A stretch of 64,000 nt of DNA from Azorinus chamasolen (lineage: Eukaryota > Mollusca > Bivalvia > Cardiida > Solecurtidae), in assembly GCA_963576725.1 (NCBI GenBank), contig OY755243.1, positions 39,851,243-39,915,242 on the forward strand, read 5' to 3'. Both the position numbers and the translations under genes were made by a program. The notes under the pieces are model-generated. The model ran no database searches and was not told the origin of the DNA. It worked only from the letters and a program-made list of their open reading frames with translations. Numbering within the stretch: position 1 is the stretch's first letter; each line of letters begins with the position of its first letter. This document shows positions 42,301 to 54,237 of this stretch, piece by piece.

Positions 42301-43780
42301 CCCTTTACTCCATATATACACACTGTAACCCTTTACTCCATAGATACACACTGTAACCCTTTACTCCATATATACACACTGTAACCCTTTACTCCATATA
42401 TACACACTGTAACCCTTTACTTCATATAATTATACACACTGTAACCCTTTACTTCATATATACAGACTGTAACCTTTTACTCCATATATACAGACTGTAA
42501 CCTTTTACTCCATATATACACACTGTAACCCTTTACTCCATATATACACACTGTAACCCTTTACTCCATAGATACACACTGTAACCCTTTACTCCATAGA
42601 TACACACTGTAACCCTTTACTCCATAGATACACACTGTAACCCTTTACTCCATATATACACACTGTAACCCTTTACTTCATATAATTATACACACTGTAA
42701 CCCTTTACTCCATAGATACACACTGTAACCCTTTACTCCATAGATACACACTGTAACCCTTTACTCCATAGATACACACTGTAACCCTTTACTCCATATA
42801 TACACATTGTAACCCTTTACTCCATATATACACACTGTAACCCTTTACTCCATAGATACACAATGTAACCCTTTACTCCATATATACACATTGTAACCCT
42901 TTACTCCATATATACACATTGTAACCCTTTACTCCATAGATACACCCTGTAACCCTTTACTCCATAGATACACACTGTAACCCTTTACTCCATATATACA
43001 CATTGTAACCCTTTACTCCATGGATACACACTGTAACCCTTTACTTCATATAATTATACACACTGTAACCCTTTACACCATATATACACACTGTAACCCT
43101 TTACTCCATAGATACACACTGTAACCCTTTACTCCATAGATACACACTGTAACCCTTTACTCCATAGATACACACTGTAACCCTTTACTCCATAGATACA
43201 CACTGTAACCCTTTACTCCATATAATTATACACACTGTAACCCTTTACACCATATATACAGACTAACCTTTTACTCCATAAATACACACGTTGTAACCCG
43301 TAATCCATATATACAGACTGTAACAATTTACTGCATATATACACACTGTAACCCTTTACGCCATAGATACACTCTGTAACCCTTCACTCAAAATAATTAT
43401 ACAGACTGTAACATTTTACTCCATAGATACACATTGTAACCATTTAAGGCATATATACACACTGTAACCCTTTACTCCATATAATTATACAGACTGTAAC
43501 CCTTTACTGTATATATATATATATACACTGTAACCCTTTACTCCATAGATACACTCTGTAATCCTTCACTCCAAATAATTATACAGACTGTAACACGTTA
43601 CACCATAGATAACAATTGTAACCCTTTACTGAATATATACACATTGTAACCCTTTACTGCATATATACACACTGTGACCCTTTATTGCATATATACACAC
43701 TCTAACCCTTTATTCCATATATACCCACTGTAACCCTTTATTCCATATATACACACTGTAACCCTTTACTCCATATGTAC
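39362..43780. repeat. Satellite domain A, 28-bp monomer
   Basis: The consensus is TAACCCTTTACTCCATAGAT followed by ACACACTG, with ATAGATAC/ATATATAC alternatives. A 32-bp variant carries TTCATATAATTATACACACTG. The edges (39362-39660 and 43260-43780) are the most diverged, and the interior is highly homogeneous. No gene lies in it; the short frames at its left edge are repeat translations. Confidence 0.97.
40537..42224. repeat. Two tandem 844-bp higher-order repeats within the satellite
   Basis: The diagnostic string TCCATATATACACATT occurs at 40537, 41381 and 42225, and again internally at 40681 and 41525, always offset by 844 bp. The order of 28-bp and 32-bp monomers is preserved (21 plus 8 monomers = 844 bp), as is the ACACCATATATAC variant at 41003/41847. 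I found one clear difference: CATGTAATTA at about 41733 for CATATAATTA. Confidence 0.9.
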
Positions 43781-46700
43781 ACATTGTAGCGTTTTACTCC
43801 ATATGTACACATTGTAGCGTTTTACTTCATATGTACACATTGTAGCGTTTTGCTCCATAGATATCACATTGTAGCGTTTTACTTCATATGTACACATTGT
43901 AGCGTTTTACTCCATATGTACACATTGTAGCGTTTTACTTCATATGTACACATTGTAGCGTGTTACTCCATATGTACACATTGTAGCGTTTTACTTCATA
44001 TGTACACATTGTAGCGTTTTACTCCATATGTACACATTGTAGCGTTTTACTCCATATGTACACATTGTAGCGTTTTACTCCATATGTACACATTGTAGCG
44101 TGTTACTCAATATATACACATTGTAGCGTTTTACTCCATATATACACACTGTAGCGTTTTACTCCATATGTACACATTGTAACGTTTTACTCAAAATATA
44201 CACATTTGTACATAGCGTTTCACTCCATATGTACACATTGTAGCGTTTTGCTCCATAGATATCACATTGTAACGTTTTACTCCATATATACACACTGTAA
44301 CCCTTTACTCCTTATATACACATTGTAGCGTTTTACTCCATATGTACACATTGTAACGTTTTACTCCATATGTACACATTGTAACGTTTTATTCCATATG
44401 TACACATTGTAACGTTTTACTCCATATGTACACATTGTAGCGTTTTACTCCATATGTACACATTGTAACGTTTTACTCAAAATATACACATTTGTACATA
44501 GCGTTTCACTCCATAGATACACATTGTAGCGTTTTGCTCCATAGATATCACATTGTAACGTTTTACTCCATATATACACACTGTAACCCTTTACTCCTTA
44601 TATACACATTGTAGCGTTTTACTCCATATGTACACATTGTAGCGTTTTACTCCATATGTACACATTGTAACGTTTTACTCCATATGTACACATTGTAGCG
44701 TTTTACTCCATATATACACATTGTAGCGTTTTACTCCATATATACACATTGTAACGTGTTACTCCATATGTACACATTGTAACGTTTTACTCCATATATA
44801 CACATTGTAGCGTTTTACTCCATATGTACACATTGTAACGTTTTACTCCATATATACATACTGTAACCCTTTACTCCATATATACACATTGTAGCGTTTT
44901 ACTCCATATGTACACATTGTAACGTTTTACTCCATATGTACACATTGTAACCCTTTACTCCTTATATACACATTGTAGCGTTTTACTTCATATGTACACA
45001 TTGTAGCGTTTTACTCCATATGTACACATTGTAGCGTTTTACTTCATATGTACACATTGTAACGTTTTACTCCATATATACACACTGTAGCGTTTTACTC
45101 CATATATACACACTGTAGCGTTTTACTTCATATGTACACATTGTAACCCTTTACTCCTTATATACACATTGTAGCGTTTTACTCCATATGTACACATTGT
45201 AACGTTTTGCTCCATAGATATCACATTGTAACGTTTTACTCCATATATATACACTGTAACCCTTTACTCCTTATATACACATTGTAGCGTTTTACTTCAT
45301 ATGTACACATTGTAACCCTTTACTCCATATATACACATTGTAACCCTTTACTCCATATATACACATTGTAACGTTTTACTTCATATGTACACATTGTAAC
45401 GTTTTGCTCCATAGATATCACATTGTAACGTTTTACTCCATATATACACACTGTAACCCTTTACTCCTTATATACACATTGTAGCGTTTTACTCCATATG
45501 TACACATTGTAACGTTTTACTCCATATATACACATTTGTACATAGGGTTTTACTCCATATGTACACATTGTAACGTTTTACTCCATATGTACACATTGTA
45601 ACGTTTTACTCCATATGTACACATTGTAACGTTTTACTCCATATGTACACATTGTAGCGTTTTACTCCATATGTACACATTGTAACGTTTTACTCAATAT
45701 ATACACATTGTAACGTTTTACTCCATATATACACATTGTAACGTTTTACTCCATATGTACACATTGTAACGTTTTACTCCATATGTACACATTGTAGCGT
45801 TTTACTCCATATGTACACATTGTAGCGTTTTACTCCATATATACACATTGTAACATTTTACTCCATATGTACACATTGTAACGTTTTACTCCATATATAC
45901 ACATTGTAACGTTTTACTCCATATGTACACATTGTAACGTTTTACTCCATATATACACATTTGTACATAGCGTTTTACTCCATATGTACACATTGTAACG
46001 TTTTACTCCATATGTACACATTGTAACGTTTTACTCCATATGTACACATTGTAACGTTTTACTCCATATGTACACATTGTAGCGTTTTACTCCATATGTA
46101 CACATTGTAGCGTTTTACTCCATATGTACACATTGTAACGTTTTACTCCATATATACACATTTGTACATGGCGTTTTACTCCATATGTACACATTGTAAC
46201 GTTTTACTCCATATGTACACATTGTAACGTTTTACTCAATATATACACATTGTAACGTTTTACTCCATATGTACACATTGTAACGTTTTACTCCATATAT
46301 ACACATTGTAACGTTTTACTCCATATGTACACATTTGTACATAGCGTTTTACTCCATATATACACATTGTAACGTTTTACTCCATATGTACACATTTGTA
46401 CATAGCGTTTTACTCCATATATACACATTGTAACGTTTTACTCCATATGTACACATTGTAACGTTTTACTCCATATGTACACATTGTAACGTTTTACTCC
46501 ATATGTACACATTTGTACATAGCGTTTTACTCCATATGTACACATTGTAACGTTTTACTCCATATGTACACATTGTAACGTTTTACTCCATATATACACA
46601 TTTGTACATAGCGTTTTACTCCATATGTACACATTGTAACGTTTTACTCCATATATACACATTTGTATATAGCGTTTTACTCCATATATACACATTGTAA

Positions 46701-48175
46701 CGTTTTACTCCATGTGTACACATTTGTACATAGCGTTTTACTCCATATGTACACATTGTAACGTTTTACTCCATATGTACACATTGTAACGTTTTACTCC
46801 ATATATACACATTTGTACATAGCGTTTTACTCCATATGTACACATTGTAACGTTTTACTCCATATGTACACATTGTAACGTTTTACTCAATATATACACA
46901 TTGTAACGTTTTACTCCATATGTACACATTGTAACGTTTTACTCCATATGTACACATTGTAACGTTTTACTCCATATATACACATTTGTACATAGCGTTT
47001 TACTCCATATGTACACATTGTAACGTTTTACTCCATATATACACATTTGTACATAGCGTTTTACTCCATATATACACATTGTAACGTTTTACTCCATATG
47101 TACACATTTGTACATAGCGTTTTACTCCATATGTACACATTGTAACGTTTTACTCCATATGTACACATTGTAACGTTTTACTCCATATATACACATTTGT
47201 ACATAGCGTTTTACTCCATATGTACACATTGTAACGTTTTACTCCATATGTACACATGGTAACGTTTTACTCAATATATACACATTGTAACGTTTTACTC
47301 CATATGTACACATTGTAACGTTTTACTCCATATATACACATTGTAACGTTTTACTCCATATGTACACATTTGTACATAGCGTTTTACTCCATATATACAC
47401 ATTGTAACGTTTTACTCCATATGTACACATTGTAACGTTTTACTCCATATGTACACATTGTAACGTTTTACTCCATATGTACACATTTGTACATAGTGTT
47501 TTACTCCATATGTACACATTGTAACGTTTTACTCCATATGTACACATTGTAACGTTTTACTCCATATATACACATTTGTACATAGCGTTTTACTCCATAT
47601 GTACACATTGTAACGTTTTACTCCATATATACACATTTGTACATAGCGTTTTACTCCATATATACACATTGTAACGTTTTACTCCATATGTACACATTTG
47701 TACATAGCGTTTTACTCCATATGTACACATTGTAACGTTTTACTCCATATGTACACATTGTAACGTTTTACTCCATATATACACATTTGTACATAGCGTT
47801 TTACTCCATATGTACACATTGTAACGTTTTACTCCATATGTACACATTGTAACGTTTTACTCCATATGTACACATTGTAACGTTTTACTCCATATGTACA
47901 CATTGTAGCGTTTTACTCCATATGTACACATTGTAGCGTTTTACTCCATATGTACACATTGTAACGTTTTACTCCATATATACACATTTGTACATGGCGT
48001 TTTACTCCATATGTACACATTGTAACGTTTTACTCCATATGTACACATTGTAGCGTTTTACTCCATATGTACACATTGTAACGTTTTACTCAATATATAC
48101 ACATTTGTACATTGCGTTTTACACCATAGATACACATTGTAACCCTTAACTTCATAGAAACACATTGTAACGCAT
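43780..48175. repeat. Satellite domain B, diverged 28-bp monomer
   Basis: It continues domain A in phase, but the consensus is now GTTTTACTCCATATGTACAC followed by ATTGTAAC or ATTGTAGC. A longer variant inserts TTTGTACATAGC (33 bp). The left part (43.78-45.1 kb) is rich in TAGCG monomers and the right part (45.5-48.1 kb) in TAACG and TTTGTACATAGCG monomers. It ends at CATTGTAACCCTTAACTTCA near 48150, with domain-A-like last monomers. Confidence 0.97.
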
Positions 48176-48179
48176 TTTC

Positions 48180-48715
48180 AAAAACGAGTAGACCCAGTTC
48201 AGGCGGTCGCTGTAGGAGTTTGCTCTGTTTTCGTATGAAACAATATAGATGTGACTGTATCATAGTAAAATTCCCTTGTTCAAATAGTTTATAATGAAAA
48301 TCCTGCTAATTAATATTTATGCATTCTTTGTCTTAATGAATATTCATGGAGTAAGCGATAGCGTCTAAAGAAATAACTATCACAGGTATGTTTATTTCCA
48401 AGTTTGGTACTTCACAAAAATGAGTCACACCAGGTGTGTCATAATCAAGGGCTAGAATTGGACCGGAAACTCCGGTCTGTCTAACTTTACTTTCGATGAT
48501 TTTGTTTGTATTCGCTTTTTGACATCATGAATATTCATTAGCTGCATTTTTATAATGGCATATATATATGCACAGGATTGTTTGGTATTGGTAGATACTT
48601 TGGAGTCAAATCTATTATAATTTCATAAGCAAACAGAGCAGGCCCTGATGAGAAGGCTTCTACAGGAAACGTCTGATTTGGGTCAACTCTGTTTGTAAAT
48701 ACGTTATAAAACGTT
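48180..48715. mobile_element. Two degenerate TTAA-1 MITEs
   Basis: The first, at 48180-48360, has AACGAGTAGACCCAGTTCAG, TAGGAGTTTGCTCTG and GAATATTCATGGAGTAAG. The second, at 48485-48715, has CATCATGAATATTCATTAGC, AAGCAAACAGAGCAGGCCCT and GGTCAACTCTGTTTGTAAAT. Neither retains TTAA ends. Confidence 0.55.
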
Positions 48716-48818
48716 TATAGTATATTGCGACGTCCAGCTAATAACAATGGGAGAATACCCCAGATGTTTTCCATGCACGGAACAAATCATATTTGCACAG
48801 AGGACTACCTGGATAGAA

Positions 48819-50101
48819 CCACAGGCCTTAGGCTCATGAAATATGTCTAAAATAAGTTAAAATGTCCCTAAATTGACGTTTTGTAACATTTGGGGCCGAA
48901 AAATAAAGCTTGGGGCGTTTTGAGACAAAGCTGAAATTTCGTATATTCTATATAAGAGAAAGGCAAATAACTCTCGGGCCATCCGATCCTCGGGTGCTCC
49001 GCTTCAACTGCAATTATCTTCGACCGGAGGGGAACTTTCCCACAAAACAAAGATTATATAGAAAGAAAAATGTTTTATCTACACGCTGGTACCAAATATC
49101 CCATACTTTGTCTCCGTTTTAACGAGTACGAGGGGCAAATACCACGTAGTATTTACTTCGTGGCAAATACCTTCAGAAAACCGTGGTTTTTTTAGTCGGA
49201 AACAATATAGTTGGCGAACAAGTGCTCGATTTCACTAAAATCTCTATTCGGGAGCGAAGCTGACGCTTCTTTCTGGTAGATACTAATGAGAAATGATGAA
49301 ATATTTACAAAGGGGATCTTACATACCGGTGACATCGCATTTTATTGCCACAGATCCGATTAAATCTTTTCCGACAATTCCGAGGACCAGAAACGGCTAC
49401 TTTCATTTTTAACGTGTCAATCGCTCAGAAGAATACACACTGGTTCCCCACTTCGCCGTGCACCATCACGAAGAAAGCTGGGTTCCATAATTTGAATGTT
49501 TACATAATTGACAAGTCGGTTACCTAAATCAATTCGAATAGACGCTGTGTAGTCTGTTAGCGTTGAAGTGTTGGAAAAGATATAATCGGATCTGTGGCAG
49601 TAGAATGCATTGTCACCGGTATGTGAAATTCTTTTTGAACATGTTTCATAATTTCTCATCAGGATCTACCAAAAAAGAGCGTCAGATTCGCTCCCGAATA
49701 GGGATTTTAGTGAAATCGAGCACTTGTTCGCCAACTATATCGTTTCCGAGTAAATAAAAAACACGGTTTTCTGAAGGTATTTGCCCCTCGTACTCGCTAA
49801 AACGGAGACAAAGTATGGGCTATTTGGTACCAGCGTGTAGATAAAACATTTTTCTTTCTATATAATCTTTGTTTTGTTAGGAAATTCCCCTCCGGTCGAA
49901 AATAATTGCAGTTGAAGCGGAGCACCCGAGGATCAGATGGCCCGAGAGTTATTTGCCTTTATCTTATTTAGAATATACGAAATTTCAGCTTTGTCTCAAA
50001 ACGCCCCAAGCTTTATTTTTTCGGCCCCAAATGTTACAAAACGTCAATTTAGGGACATTTTAACTTATTTTAGACATATTTCATGAGCCTAAGGCCTGTG
50101 G
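48819..50101. repeat. 1.28-kb foldback with 540-560-bp arms
   Basis: The left arm 48819-49380 starts CCACAGGCCTTAGGCTCATG and pairs with the right arm 49562-50101, which ends CATGAGCCTAAGGCCTGTGG. The inner ends are CACAGATCCGATTAAATC and GATATAATCGGATCTGTG, separated by a 181-bp spacer. Identity by eye is about 90 percent with few gaps. The left arm alone has a 28-bp insertion (49144-49171) that duplicates CAAATACC. Frames of 60-86 residues inside are mirror translations of the arms. No transposase is seen. Confidence 0.85.
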
Positions 50102-50530
50102 ATAAAACCACCGACGAACAGCGAGTCAGCTGGAAGGGCACTCTCGATGCGTTCAAGCTTTTAAGAAAAACTGCTTTGATCGGCGTCTCACAGAACGATA
50201 AGGGTTTGTGCAAATGCGTCGTGGACTTATGTCGGGAATGTATACATATAATATGTATATACTGATAAGGGTTCGTGCAAATGCGTCGTGGACTTATGTC
50301 GGGAATGTATACATATATATGTATATACTGATAAGGGTTCGTGCAAATGTGTCGTGGAGTTATGTCGGGAATGTATACATATATATTTATATACTGATAT
50401 TCGGGTTCGAGCAAATGCGTCGTGGACTTATGTCGGGAATGTATACATATATATTATGTAGATCATGATAAGGGTTCGTGCAAATGCGTCGTGGACTTAT
50501 GTCGGGAATGTATAAATATATATGTAGATA
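50102..50530. repeat. ~67-bp tandem repeat, five copies, beside the foldback
   Basis: Units start at GATAAGGGTTCGTGC (50197, 50264, 50330, 50396 with GATATTCGGG, 50467), each with AAATGCGTCGTGGACTTATG and TCGGGAATGTATACATAT. 50102-50197 upstream is unique, GC-richer and open on the + strand (VDKTTDEQRVSWKG, LDAFKLLRKTALIGV), but I recognise no family. Confidence 0.85.
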
Positions 50531-50729
50531 ATAGCTGTATTCGACTGGGCCAATATCAATAAGCAACGAAAACAATTCCCAGTCGAATACAATACACGTT
50601 GAGCAACGAAAGGAAATAATGCAATGCGGGATACTTGGTTAAATTCAATAGGTGGGAGAAGTTTCTGTGACGGAATAGCAAGAAAAAGCTCAGTTGAATA
50701 CGGCTATTGGTAAATATAAAACAGGTAGA

Positions 50730-50872
50730 TTTTCCCTGTTGAATATTCATGTTAGAAATTTGGTAGAAACTGTACAATTATATCTGTTATAATTTCATAA
50801 GAAAACAGAGCAGACCCTGAACAGACGGCTATATGAGGAGCTGTCTGATCTGGATCTATTCTATTATCAAAG
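50730..50872. mobile_element. Degenerate TTAA-1 MITE
   Basis: TGTTGAATATTCATGTTAG, AACAGAGCAGACCCTGAACA and AGCTGTCTGATCTGGATCTA surround GGCTATATGAGG. The ends have decayed. Confidence 0.6.
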
Positions 50873-50899
50873 GCGTGTTTGTATAAATACAGTATACAG

Positions 50900-51305
50900 C
50901 AGTATATGTCTTAAACGACTCTTAACCCATTACCTCATAGGCTATTTTTAGATACAACCTCTTTGAGTAAATCTACCAAAAAGGAGCATTAACTAGAGAA
51001 AAGGAAAATTCTAGAATATTGAAGTTTGAAACCATTGTGATAAATAGAGCATTTGCTCCTATAGGAGCAAATGCTCTATTTATCACAATGGTTTCACAAA
51101 GCAACTTTTAGAGAGTCGTCAAAGGTCGTCAATATGAGGGAAAGGGTTAAAAAGGAGCCTAATTTTTAGTCTTGAAGGAAGGTTGTAGCTCAACACAGGT
51201 CGAAAGTAGTGCAAACACTCCTATGTAACTTCCTTACTTTTCCCTGCATTAAGCAACAGTGCCATATCTAATCAATAAATGGTCGCATAAGACAGGTCTA
51301 ATCCG
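50900..51305. mobile_element. TA-2 MITE split by a TTAA-2 MITE
   Basis: The left piece is CAGTATATGTCTTAAACGAC up to 50925. The right piece resumes AAAGGAGCCTAATTTTTAGT and runs through GGTTGTAGCTCAACACAGGT, ACTCCTATGTAAC and GCATTAAGCAACAG to ATGGTCGCATAAGACAGG. The uninterrupted relative at 63468 reads ACCATTAAAAAGAGGTCTAA at this point, so the insertion used that TTAA. Confidence 0.75.
50922..51150. mobile_element. TTAA-2 MITE nested in a TA-2 MITE
   Basis: TTAA at both ends, with TTAACCCATTACCTCATAGG and GAGGGAAAGGGTTAA. The core AAACCATTGTGATAAATAGA / CTCTATTTATCACAATGG is perfect around GCTCCTATAGGAGC (51055-51068). Confidence 0.9.
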
Positions 51306-51314
51306 TACTGGTAC

Positions 51315-51515
51315 AGTTTTTGCCCGGTAAAGATGTTGAGGCCCTGTGTACAGATATTAGACAGGTCTTCTGTACACCGTATGGATACACTTTGCCCGGT
51401 CAAGGGGTTTAATCATTGAGGTCCTGTGTACAGAAACTAGACAGATCTAGTATATACAGATATCCTTTTTGCCCGGTCAAGATGTATAACCCTGGAGGTC
51501 CTGTGTACAGATATT
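51315..51515. repeat. ~73-bp tandem repeat, three copies
   Basis: TTTGCCCGGTCAAG and GAGGTCCTGTGTACAGA recur three times, with variable middles (ACAGGTCTTCTGTACAC, ACAGATCTAGTATATAC). Confidence 0.7.
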
Positions 51516-51616
51516 TGGCGTTGTGGTCTACCATGGTATGAGTACACTCCGTTATATCCGATTCAAGTTGTATTGATTTATTCTTATACAAGTATCTCTA
51601 AATACTAAATACTTCG

Positions 51617-51820
51617 TCTAAAAGCACTCTAATGCGACCACCAAAAATGGGCATAATTCACAGTGGCAAAGGCAGGTGGTAGCTTAATGCAGGACGAAAG
51701 TTATGCAGAAAGCTCCTACAGGAGCTTTCTGCATAACTTTCGTCCTGCATTAAGCAACCACCTGCTTATGAAGACAGCCATATTTGTTTATTAAGTGGTC
51801 GCATTAGAGGGTGTTTACTG
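51617..51820. mobile_element. TA-3 MITE with near-perfect palindrome
   Basis: The left end is decayed (TCTAAAAGCACTCTAATGCG). The right end, the complement of CAGTAAACACCCTCTAATGC, is followed by TA. The core 51671-51765 pairs over about 47 bp per arm (GGCAGGTGGTAGCTTAATGC) with a GCTCCTACAGGAGC tip. Confidence 0.85.
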
Positions 51821-51829
51821 TATATATAA

Positions 51830-52255
51830 TATACAAACGTTTTTTATACTTATGTGAAATGGATGTCAAATTAATGATACAGTTAGAATGTTCTTACACT
51901 GGAAAATCATTTTAACCCTTATATTAATAGAATACAGAAGCATACACAGAGAATAGAAGAATATCACACTTTTTCTTTTATCTACACATGGAAGGAAGCT
52001 ATCTCAGATTTGTTTTTAACGAAGCCCTGTTCTGGGTATCTCTTAGTTGTTGTAGACAATTCATCCACTGTCATTGTTAATAGTTATATGAATGTTAATA
52101 CATTATATCTCAGAAAGTATATTGCTCTCACTATAATTATGTCCGCTGGTAATTACCATTTAATTATATCTAAGAAAGTATATTGCTCTCACCATTTCTC
52201 CTCTGATAATTACCATGTGCTTAAACTTGGTTTAAATAGTTCACCCTATACCTCA
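51830..52255. other. No gene recognised
   Basis: AT-rich. A short imperfect duplication of AGAAAGTATATTGCTCTCAC occurs at 52113 and 52173. Confidence 0.4.
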
Positions 52256-52264
52256 AACAAACGC

Positions 52265-52500
52265 TTTATACGTATTGCAAACAGAGTAGACCTAGATCAG
52301 ACTCCGCGGTTATAAAAGAGTTTTTGCTTGCGTCTGAGATCATTCTCAAGCATCTGATTGGTCGGGTTCTGAGCTTGCTCCTGACCAATGAGATACTTGA
52401 GAATGATCTCAGACTCAGGCTCAGAAGTTTTATAACCTTGGGCCCAGACATCTCCTTTGGAGCCGTCTAATCAGGGTTTACTCTGTGTACTTATGAAGTT
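52265..52500. mobile_element. TTAA-1 core containing palindrome H (copy 2)
   Basis: GCAAACAGAGTAGACCTAGA and TCAGAC lead into palindrome H (52305-52444; CTCAAGCATCTGATTGGTCG, mirrored by CTGACCAATGAGATACTTGA). The TTAA-1 core then resumes at GGGCCCAGACATCTCC, TTTGGAGCCGTCTAATCAGG and TTTACTCTG. Confidence 0.7.
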
Positions 52501-52509
52501 ATATAGATC

Positions 52510-53040
52510 TGATTCTACAGACTCTACTAATACCAAAACATACTGTGTATATATATAAAAAATCAGCTTATAGATATACATGGTGTCATTATTTCATATA
52601 CGAATGCTAATCAGGTAAGTGTTTCAGTACAAGCCGTGAACCAACATTAGCAGCCACGCCGAATTCCAAGTATAAACTGACATTAGATTTCAGCTTATAG
52701 CTCGAACAATTTGACCTGGACCCTGACCTACCTTATTTACATAAATAAAAAATCGTAACATTGCACGGGTTTATCCTCAGCACCTCTCCCGGTAAGCAAC
52801 TATGCATGGACACACCCGTGATTGTATGGTTTACATATGCACGGGTTTATTTCAGCGAGAATAGACTTCACGATTTACCGGCGGAGTTTTTATTTATACA
52901 GCGTCATCCCTCTCATTATGTATTCTGCATAAAGGTGAGAGTCCAGGTCAAATTGATCCAGCTATTTTATACTTGAAACTCGACTGACAAACTGCGGTTT
53001 AAATTCGCTGTCGATTCCTTTGAAAATTCACTAACACCGA
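52510..53040. other. No gene recognised
   Basis: GCACGGGTTTAT occurs twice (52765 and 52840). The frame 52761-52976 lacks recognisable features. Confidence 0.35.
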
Positions 53041-53047
53041 ACTGACC

Positions 53048-53296
53048 TTAACCCATTCCCTGTTCTATGTTTATTCCAAAGTTTACTACCTGATGAATAT
53101 TCATGGAGAAAATTCTCATAATGAAATATGGAATGTGGAACATTGTACCCATTTAAGAAAGTAAAGAAACAGATCTTTGATATTCCATTAGCAAACAGAG
53201 CAGACTCTGATCAGATGGCTCCTCTAGGAACCGTCTGATCTGGGTCTAGTCTGTTTGCAAATTCGTGAAAACACGTTTATATGAGGGAAAGGGTTA
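53048..53296. mobile_element. TTAA-1 MITE, complete, reversed orientation
   Basis: TTAA at both ends, with TTAACCCATTCCCTGTTCTA and GAGGGAAAGGGTTAA. The core GCAAACAGAGCAGACTCTGA / TCTGATCTGGGTCTAGTCTG has a GGCTCCTCTAGGAACC tip. It matches 37132-37382 in reverse. Confidence 0.9.
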
Positions 53297-53301
53297 ATAC
53301 A

Positions 53302-53550
53302 ATATTAACCATTGACCTGGTGAATATGCCTGTCGGAATTAACGATAACATGAGTATTTACTAGCATCATATTTCTAATGGCATATGGATATGTTTTACC
53401 ATGGCAGAAACTGTAGAATCAGATATACGTTTTTTTTAAAATAAACAAACATATTCAGTCCTGATCAAACAGTTCCTACTGGATCCGTGTACTCTGTGTC
53501 TAGTCTGTTTTCAAATGCGTCTAAAAGTGTGTCTCTATCAGGTAATAGGT
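53302..53550. mobile_element. Degenerate TTAA-1 MITE
   Basis: The left end is TTAACCATTGACCTGGTGAA. It carries TTAACGATAACATGAGTATT, AATAAACAAACATATTCAGTC and TCTAGTCTGTTTTCAAATGC; the tip is TTCCTACTGGATCC. The right end ATCAGGTAATAGGTTTTA is decayed. Confidence 0.55.
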
Positions 53551-53554
53551 TTTA

Positions 53555-53760
53555 CAGCAAACCCCCTCCTAATGCGACCACTTCTTGAATAAACATTTCT
53601 GTCTATATAAGTAGGCGGTTGCTTAATGCAGGGCGAACGTTATGCAGAAAGCTCCTGTAGGAGCTTTCTGCATAACTTTCGTCCTGCATTAAGCTACCAC
53701 CTGCCCCTGCCACCCAGAGTTATGCCCCTTTTTGGTGGTCGCATCAGAGGGGTCTTACTG
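53555..53760. mobile_element. TA-3 MITE, complete
   Basis: TA flanks both sides, with CAGCAAACCCCCTCCTAATG on the left and the complement of CAGTAAGACCCCTCTGATGC on the right. The core GCGGTTGCTTAATGCAGGGC / GTCCTGCATTAAGCTACCAC has a GCTCCTGTAGGAGC tip (about 53651-53664). Confidence 0.9.
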
Positions 53761-53799
53761 TAGCTCTTGTTGCAACGGGCGTTTCTGTGCTCACCAGTG

Positions 53800-54230
53800 C
53801 AAACAGCTTGGATCCAGATTAGTAACTTGGTGTCTCTTGAGAATCCTAACTGTTTGATATTATGAGTATGTTCTTTTGAAAAAGAGAATAACTTTCAATA
53901 ATGACATTGGAAGTAGGCGACACACTTTGCAGACGACACCAAGAGACCGCGGAAGTATTAGACTTATCTGAATACAATGCCTAGGTGTGTATCACTTCAT
54001 ACGAACATACAGTCTGGTATCATACGAACATACAGTCTGGTATCATACGAACATACAGTCTGGTATCGCATAGAAAATATCTGATAATGTAAAATTGAAC
54101 AAGCTTGACATTCGGATTTAGATATACATGTAATTAGATATTCCCATAGTCTAAAATCTAGTAAAAGACACACTAAAACATAAATTAACAACAGATGTTT
54201 TGATTTCTAAAAGTGGCCCTGTTAAAACTG
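53800..54230. other. TTAA-3 core remnant, then no gene
   Basis: 53800-53862 has CAAACAGCTTGGATCCAGAT and AGAATCCTAACTGTTTGA. Three direct copies of a 23-bp unit containing CATACGAACATACAGTCTGG lie at 53997-54065. Nothing else is seen. Confidence 0.5.
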
Positions 54231-54237
54231 CGAGGTA

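Noticed and set aside
39362..48175. Possible CRISPR-like array (regular repeats with variable parts)
   Set aside because: The monomers are contiguous with no unique spacers, and the context is eukaryotic; it is a satellite.
48910..49659. Open frames of 60-80 residues in the foldback arms
   Set aside because: They mirror each other in the two arms without conservation of a reading frame, and no protein-like pattern is seen.
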